Below are positions 6,682-10,440 of a stretch of 10,440 bases of DNA, in pieces; within the stretch, counting starts at the first letter, position 1; every line of letters begins with the position of its first letter. The translations under genes were made by a program, and so were the position numbers. This DNA comes from an uncultured Eubacteriales bacterium (lineage in GTDB: Bacteria > Bacillota > Clostridia > Oscillospirales > Acutalibacteraceae). The notes beneath the pieces are model-generated. The model saw only the letters and a program-made list of their open reading frames with translations. It had not been told where the DNA came from and did not search any database. The DNA is taken from contig ONWI01000182.1 in NCBI GenBank assembly GCA_900321515.1, positions 1-10,440 on the forward strand, given 5' to 3'.

Positions 6682-6701
6682 TGTGATTGTTATTTGTTCC
6701 T

Positions 6702-6741
6702 GCCGTGCGTCGGGCTGTCGGAAGGCCCGGCGGCGGTTTTT
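6702..6741 (+). terminator. GC-rich intrinsic terminator after box copy 1
   Basis: A stem of about 12 bp, GCCGTGCGTCGGGC (6702-6715) with GCCCGGCGGCGG (6725-6736), one bulged G and two G-U pairs, 9-nt loop, followed directly by TTTTT and then a T-rich stretch to 6757. No protein gene lies upstream on this strand within 670 bp, so it must end either a non-coding transcript or a relic. Confidence 0.72.
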
Positions 6742-6830
6742 GTCTTTTGCTTTTTGCCTTTCATATATAAAACGTTTCAGACATTGAAAAAGTAGCATTA
6801 TTTTTGAAAAAAATTTTTATTTTTTTCTTT

Positions 6831-6860
6831 TTGACGTAGCGTATAAATTATATCTATAAA
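6831..6860 (+). promoter_or_regulatory. Possible upstream promoter of the small transcript
   Basis: TTGACG (6831-6836), 18-bp spacer, TATAAA (6855-6860), preceded by A/T tracts (6802-6830) that resemble an UP element. It would start transcription about 70 bp upstream of the better promoter at 6901-6929. Confidence 0.45.
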
Positions 6861-6900
6861 AATTGTAAAATAACAACAAAAATGTGGCTACAAGTCCAGG

Positions 6901-6929
6901 TTGACAATATCGAAATAATCTGATAAAAT
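6901..6929 (+). promoter_or_regulatory. Near-consensus promoter of the small transcript
   Basis: Perfect -35 TTGACA (6901-6906), exactly 17 bp, -10 TAAAAT (6924-6929), with the extended -10 TG at 6921-6922. The expected start is 6935-6937, which is where the 27-bp box copy 2 begins. No annotated-size gene lies downstream on this strand. Confidence 0.75.
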
Positions 6930-6935
6930 AAAAAC

Positions 6936-7070
6936 GGAAAATTGATTTATGGCAGTATTGCCTTGTTATACACCAAATCAACCGATTCGGTGTATAACTT
7001 ATGCTTCTCATTTGAATTGAAGCAGAGCATAAAAGCCCGTGAGGTCCTCGGAAAACCTCGCGGGCATTTT
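6936..7070 (+). ncRNA. Candidate structured small RNA (or tiny-peptide transcript), about 135 nt
   Basis: Bounded by a strong promoter and an intrinsic terminator. In order it holds the 27-bp box copy 2 (6936-6962), a long hairpin GTTATACACC (6965-6974) with GGTGTATAAC (6989-6998) that continues inside as AATC/GATT after one mismatch, a second hairpin TGCTTC/GAAGCA (7002-7007, 7019-7024), and the terminator stem (7035-7065). An internal frame 6949-7020 would encode 23 residues starting MAVLPCYTPNQ, but only a weak GGAAA precedes its ATG. No known RNA family was recognised. The related box at 6655 suggests a repeated family. Role unknown; expression is inferred from signals only. Confidence 0.55.
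7031..7070. terminator. Bidirectional terminator between convergent units
   Basis: An 11-bp stem GCCCGTGAGGT (7035-7045) with ACCTCGCGGGC (7055-7065), one G-U pair, 9-nt loop, AAAA before (7031-7034) and TTTT after (7067-7070). It ends the rightward small transcript and, from the other side, the leftward tex operon, whose last stop codon is 130 bp away. The bases between (7071-7199) show nothing else recognisable. Confidence 0.88.
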
Positions 7071-7199
7071 ATCATGATCTTAGAGCCTGTTCAGATTCTT
7101 ATTTCAATCGAAGATTAGGATTAATATCTGCCCTCTCACACATAAATAATACGTTTGAGAAAGCATAAAAGTACGTTTATGGAATTATCCTCTGAAAAA

Positions 7200-7550
7200 T
7201 CAGTCGTGGCAGTGACCGCAGCCGCAATCGTCTCCGTGCTCGTCCTCTTCAAATGCCTGACGCATGTTCTCCATGAACTGATTGAATACTGCGTCGAGAA
7301 CCTGCTCGTCATCGGTGCCCTCGAATTCCAGCGAGTCGTCGTCGTGGTGTATTACTTTAAGAATGACAACCTCGGTGTCCTCGCCGTCGTCCTCTTCGGT
7401 TTCGTCTGCCGGGAAGAATACGGCGTATTCCTCATCGTTATAGGGGATAATGTCCAGCAGGTCAAAAGGATATTCATTGCCTTCCTCGTCGGTCAGATAG
7501 ATGTGGGCGTCCTCTTCTTCGGTTTCGGGTAGGATGTTCTCGTTGATCAT
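7200..7550 (-). CDS. DUF1292 family acidic protein with Cys/His tail
   Basis: A 116-aa soluble, very acidic protein. Residues 16-95 fit DUF1292 (IYLTDEEGNEYPFDLLDIIPYNDEEYAVFFP, then a VVILKVI strand and a DDEQVLDAVFNQFMENM helix), a Firmicute family of unknown function often encoded near RNA and stress genes. The last eight residues, CGCGHCHD, hold Cys109, Cys111, His113, Cys114 and His115, a plausible metal-binding cluster outside the domain. AAGGAAG lies 8 bases before the ATG, inside the end of the upstream gene, whose TAG stop is only 2 bases away; translation is probably coupled. It is the last gene of the tex operon. An antisense frame over this gene is an artefact of its GAC/GAT/GAA-rich codons. 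Confidence 0.88.
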   Translation of the reverse strand: MINENILPETEEEDAHIYLTDEEGNEYPFDLLDIIPYNDEEYAVFFPADETEEDDGEDTEVVILKVIHHDDDSLEFEGTDDEQVLDAVFNQFMENMRQAFEEDEHGDDCGCGHCHD

Positions 7551-7552
7551 AG

Positions 7553-8545
7553 CTATTGCTTCCTTTCCTGTTTTTTCTTTATATTACACATGGAAGCCGC
7601 CGATTCTGTGAACGTGTACTTATTGTTTTCCGACTCTATCACGCCGGAATTTTCCTGATATGATGTCTGTTCCTGAATCATGCGGTTATCCAGTGATATT
7701 ACCAGCGAGCCGCTGAGCGGTTCGCGTTTTTTGTAGGTGTATTTTATGCCGTTGCTGGTATAAGGCTTGGGAAGATCGAGCTTCCTGCCTTTGATGTTGA
7801 CATATACGCTGCCGTCCTTTACGCTGCTTACGGTGTAAGTGTTTGTCAGTCCTACCTGTTCCAGCTGCCAGCTGCTTCCCTGTTTTATGGTTCCGTCAAT
7901 CCTGTAAAAGAGATCGGCTGCGACCTCCCTCATATTTTCTTCCGTAACGATGTCTGAGGTGTAGGGATATTTCCGGTGAATAGCGTCTATGCCCTTGACT
8001 GTTATTTTATAATCCTGAGAGACAATGACTGTGAAACTTTGCCCGATAATGTCGTAATATACCGCGTTATCATCGCTGCGTCCGGACTTGTCCTTTGTGT
8101 CGGTCGAGATTGAGCCGTCGTCGGTATCATAGCCCGTCCGTATTCTGTTAAATGTATATACGGCGCTCATCGAGCCGTTGTTTTTTACGGTAAGCGCGAT
8201 GGTGTAGTCGTAGGTCTGGGTTATTCGGGTGTAGGAAATAACAGATTTCCCAGAGTAAAAATACTGCTCGTTGACCGACGACGATTCCATTGTGTAGACT
8301 CCGGACCTGAATTGCGGCGCAGGGTATTGTTTTGATTTACTTCCGGTTGTCGAAGAGGCGGTATTATTTTCATTTTCCTTCCCCGAAGCATCTTCCACGG
8401 GCTCATCGGCTGCGGAGGAAACCGATGCTTCGGGATATTTGCCGTCCAGCCGCCCCGGCATTTTCTTCTGGCATGACACGGGACACAGAAGGCTAAATAA
8501 AACGATTGCCACCGTCAGTAGTAATAACCCGGATGAACGCCTCAT
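7553..8545 (-). CDS. Putative lipoprotein/secreted protein of unknown function
   Basis: About 330 aa from ATG 8545. The start gives a clean export signal: Arg residues, a hydrophobic run (7-20), then CPVSC, where Cys25 could be lipidated, though Pro at -3 makes this a poor lipobox. A Ser/Thr/Glu-rich linker (about 38-75) follows, then a likely beta-rich domain (GVYTMESSSV, DYTIALTVKNNGSMSAVYTFNR, DYKITVKGIDAI, GSSWQLEQVGLTNTYTVSSVKDGSVYVNIKG), vaguely like DUF6263 proteins; I do not recognise the family with confidence. The frame is open upstream to 8614, but that start would precede the signal peptide with a charged stretch and overlap tex by 73 bases. ATG 8545 overlaps the tex TGA as ATGA, with AAAGGAG 13 bases upstream, pointing to translational coupling. 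Confidence 0.72.
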   Translation of the reverse strand: MRRSSGLLLLTVAIVLFSLLCPVSCQKKMPGRLDGKYPEASVSSAADEPVEDASGKENENNTASSTTGSKSKQYPAPQFRSGVYTMESSSVNEQYFYSGKSVISYTRITQTYDYTIALTVKNNGSMSAVYTFNRIRTGYDTDDGSISTDTKDKSGRSDDNAVYYDIIGQSFTVIVSQDYKITVKGIDAIHRKYPYTSDIVTEENMREVAADLFYRIDGTIKQGSSWQLEQVGLTNTYTVSSVKDGSVYVNIKGRKLDLPKPYTSNGIKYTYKKREPLSGSLVISLDNRMIQEQTSYQENSGVIESENNKYTFTESAASMCNIKKKQERKQ

Positions 8546-10440
8546 TGCTTCTTGGGTTCTCCTTTCATGGTCAGACCAATGCGCCCTTTTGCCTCGTCTA
8601 TGGACAGCACCCATACCTTAACTATATCGCCGACCTTCAGAACTTCGGAAGGATGCTTGATCCGGCGGTTGGCAATCTGCGAGATGTGGACAAGTCCGTC
8701 CTGATGGACTCCGATATCCACAAACGCACCGAAGTCGATTACGTTGCGTACTGTGCCCTGCATTTCCATGCCGACTTTAAGATCCTTGATGTCCATTACG
8801 TCTGTGCGCAGCATGGGCTTTGGAAGTTCGTCGCGCGGGTCGCGTCCGGGGCGCATAAGTTCGTTGATGATGTCGGTGAGAGTGGGAACGCCTATTCCGA
8901 GCTGATCGGCGGTTTTGTCGTAGCCCATGCGTGCGACTGTCTCTTTGAGCTTGCCAAGTCTGCCGCCTCGAATGTCGGCGGGGGTGAATCCGCAGAGCTT
9001 TAGCAGCGCCTCCGCAGCCTGATAGCTTTCCGGATGCACAGCTGTGCCGTCAAGGGGATTATCGCTCTCACTTACGCGCATGAAGCCGGCGCACTGCTCA
9101 AATGCTTTCGGTCCGAGCTTTGCCACCTTGAGCAGCTCTTTGCGGCTTTTGAATTCGCCGTTTGCCTCGCGATAGGCTACAATGTTCTTTGATACTGTCG
9201 AGGTGATTCCCACAACCTTGCTGAGAAGCGCGGGAGAGGCGGTGTTCAGGTCCACGCCGACTGAATTCACGCAGTCCTCCACCACGCCGTCAAGAGCTTC
9301 GGAGAGCCGCTTCTGCGGCATGTCGTGCTGATACTGTCCGACGCCTATCGCCTTGGGATCTATCTTGACCAGCTCAGCGAGCGGATCCTGAAGTCTGCGT
9401 GCGATGGATATCGCGGAGCGCACGTTCACGTCGTAATCCGGGAATTCCTCGGCGGCCAGTTTGCTTGCCGAATATACCGAAGCGCCTGCTTCGCTCACTA
9501 CCATATAGGCGACTTTGAGGTTCTGTTCGCGGATAAGCTCAGCCGCGAATATCTCGGTCTCCTTTCCGGCGGTGCCGTTACCGATGGCTATGATTTCCAC
9601 GCCGTATGCCTTGATGAATTTGGTTAGTATCCGTTTCGCATCGGCGATCTTGTTCTCGGAATGCATGGGACGCACGGGGTATATTACCGTCGTATTGAGC
9701 AGTCTGCCGGTTGCGTCCACAACTGCAACCTTGCAGCCCATTCTGTAGCCGGGGTCAAGCCCCATTGCCACTTTGCCCTTGACGGGAGGCTGCATGAGGA
9801 GCTGATGAAGGTTCTCGGAGAATACCTTGATGGCATTCTCCACTGCCGCGTCGGTAAGCTCGCCGCGCAGCTCGTTTTGTATGGAGGGAAATATGAGTCT
9901 GTCGTAAGCGTCCTCGGCGGCGGTGCGCACGGCGTCGGTGCAGGGAAGGTTACCCCTTTTCAGCACCGACTTGGCAATTATGTCAACGCCGGCAGAACGG
10001 TCAAAGTCGATGGATACCTTGAGGAATTTTTCCCTTTCGCCGCGGTCGATCGCGAGTATCTTGTATCCCGCGGCGCGTTTCATCGGTTCTGAATAATCGT
10101 AGTAATTCTCATAGACCGACTGTGCTTCGGGGTCGGATGCTTTTGATACGATCTTCCCCTGATCGAATGCAACTGCGCGCAGGCGCTTGCGTATTTCGGC
10201 GTTGTCGGAGATGTCTTCGGCTATTATGTCAAGAGCGCCCTGCAGGGCATCCTCGGGAGAGTTGACTTCCTTCTCCGGGTTTACATAGGCTTTTGCCATG
10301 TCGATTGGGTATTCCTTTGTCGCCTGCTCAAAAATTGCCGCGGCGAGTGGTTCCAGCCCTTTTTCCCTTGCCACGGAGGCGCGGGTCTTGCGTTTTGGCT
10401 TGTATGGACGGTAGATATCCTCGATTTCGGTTAGAGTGGC
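8542..10440 (-). CDS. tex: Tex family RNA-binding transcription accessory protein, 5' end outside window
   Basis: 632 residues are visible of a family usually about 720 long. The frame is open through the window edge and already shows the conserved EIEDIYRPYKPKRKTRA, so about 85-90 N-terminal residues are missing and any internal start (such as GTG near 10374) is false. Counting from the first visible residue: helical N-terminal part, YqgF/RNase H-like domain from about 222 (VAMGLDPGYRMGCKVAVVD), the conserved SEAGASVYSASKLAAEEFP, DPLAELVKIDPKAIGVGQYQHD and DLNTASPALLSKVVGI segments, tandem helix-hairpin-helix (about 385-455), and a C-terminal S1 domain (about 553-628, GTVRNVIDFGAFVDIGVHQDGLVHIS). 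Family members bind nucleic acid and affect transcription and RNA turnover. It is followed by an ATGA-overlapping gene. Confidence 0.97.
   Translation of the reverse strand, partial: ATLTEIEDIYRPYKPKRKTRASVAREKGLEPLAAAIFEQATKEYPIDMAKAYVNPEKEVNSPEDALQGALDIIAEDISDNAEIRKRLRAVAFDQGKIVSKASDPEAQSVYENYYDYSEPMKRAAGYKILAIDRGEREKFLKVSIDFDRSAGVDIIAKSVLKRGNLPCTDAVRTAAEDAYDRLIFPSIQNELRGELTDAAVENAIKVFSENLHQLLMQPPVKGKVAMGLDPGYRMGCKVAVVDATGRLLNTTVIYPVRPMHSENKIADAKRILTKFIKAYGVEIIAIGNGTAGKETEIFAAELIREQNLKVAYMVVSEAGASVYSASKLAAEEFPDYDVNVRSAISIARRLQDPLAELVKIDPKAIGVGQYQHDMPQKRLSEALDGVVEDCVNSVGVDLNTASPALLSKVVGITSTVSKNIVAYREANGEFKSRKELLKVAKLGPKAFEQCAGFMRVSESDNPLDGTAVHPESYQAAEALLKLCGFTPADIRGGRLGKLKETVARMGYDKTADQLGIGVPTLTDIINELMRPGRDPRDELPKPMLRTDVMDIKDLKVGMEMQGTVRNVIDFGAFVDIGVHQDGLVHISQIANRRIKHPSEVLKVGDIVKVWVLSIDEAKGRIGLTMKGEPKKQ

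Noticed and set aside
7155..7532. 125-codon plus-strand frame opposite the DUF1292 gene
   Set aside because: Antisense reading of GAN-rich codons gives a Val/Leu/Phe-rich pseudo-membrane sequence. The minus-strand gene has a family match, a good ribosome binding site and operon context.
8546..8614. Longer start (ATG 8614) for the exported protein
   Set aside because: It would put a charged 23-residue stretch before the signal peptide and overlap the conserved S1 domain of tex by 73 bases; ATG 8545 with ATGA coupling is more natural.
8506..10092. Several plus-strand frames of 77-165 codons across tex
   Set aside because: Shadows of the GC-rich tex gene; no family match, no ribosome binding sites.

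Overview
The window looks like chromosome from a Gram-positive gut-type Firmicute, most likely Ruminococcus or a close relative in the Oscillospiraceae. This is inferred from gene content (DUF4250 and DUF1292 proteins, a DUF6020-like membrane protein, Tex, a PPK1), AAGGAG-type ribosome binding sites, consensus sigma-A promoters and AT-rich spacers between moderately GC-rich genes. No database search was possible, so family names rest on recognising motifs.

Layout from the left. A tRNA-Gly(UCC) gene, cut by the window edge, reads leftward from a perfect consensus promoter. Next, also leftward, is a 289-aa lipoprotein of the amino-acid substrate-binding (SBP_bac_3) type with its own promoter and terminator; its two lobes appear in swapped order. 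Divergent from it is ppk (polyphosphate kinase 1, 770 aa), complete, with both catalytic histidines and an unusual acidic, tyrosine-rich tail. After ppk comes a 96-bp element bounded by perfect 12-bp inverted repeats, then a probable two-gene unit: a 639-aa polytopic membrane protein (DUF6020-like) and a 60-aa DUF4250 protein, closed by a strong terminator.

From about 6091 to 7199 there is roughly 1.1 kb with no convincing protein gene, but it is structured. It holds two overlapping inverted repeats in pseudoknot order, a 17-bp tandem repeat, two copies of a 27-bp box about 280 bp apart (each followed by an intrinsic terminator), and, at the second copy, a near-consensus promoter placed so that transcription would start at the box. 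This is the best candidate for something undescribed: a small-RNA or small-peptide family of about 135 nt.

The right end is a leftward operon: tex (5' end outside the window), a putative lipoprotein or secreted protein of unknown function that starts inside the tex stop codon (ATGA overlap), and a DUF1292 protein with a Cys/His-rich tail two bases further on. It converges on the small transcript, and one hairpin with A and T tracts on either side probably terminates both.

The genes do not form one pathway. ppk, tex and the tRNA are housekeeping or stress functions. The points to follow up are the permuted binding protein, the ppk tail and the structured spacer.
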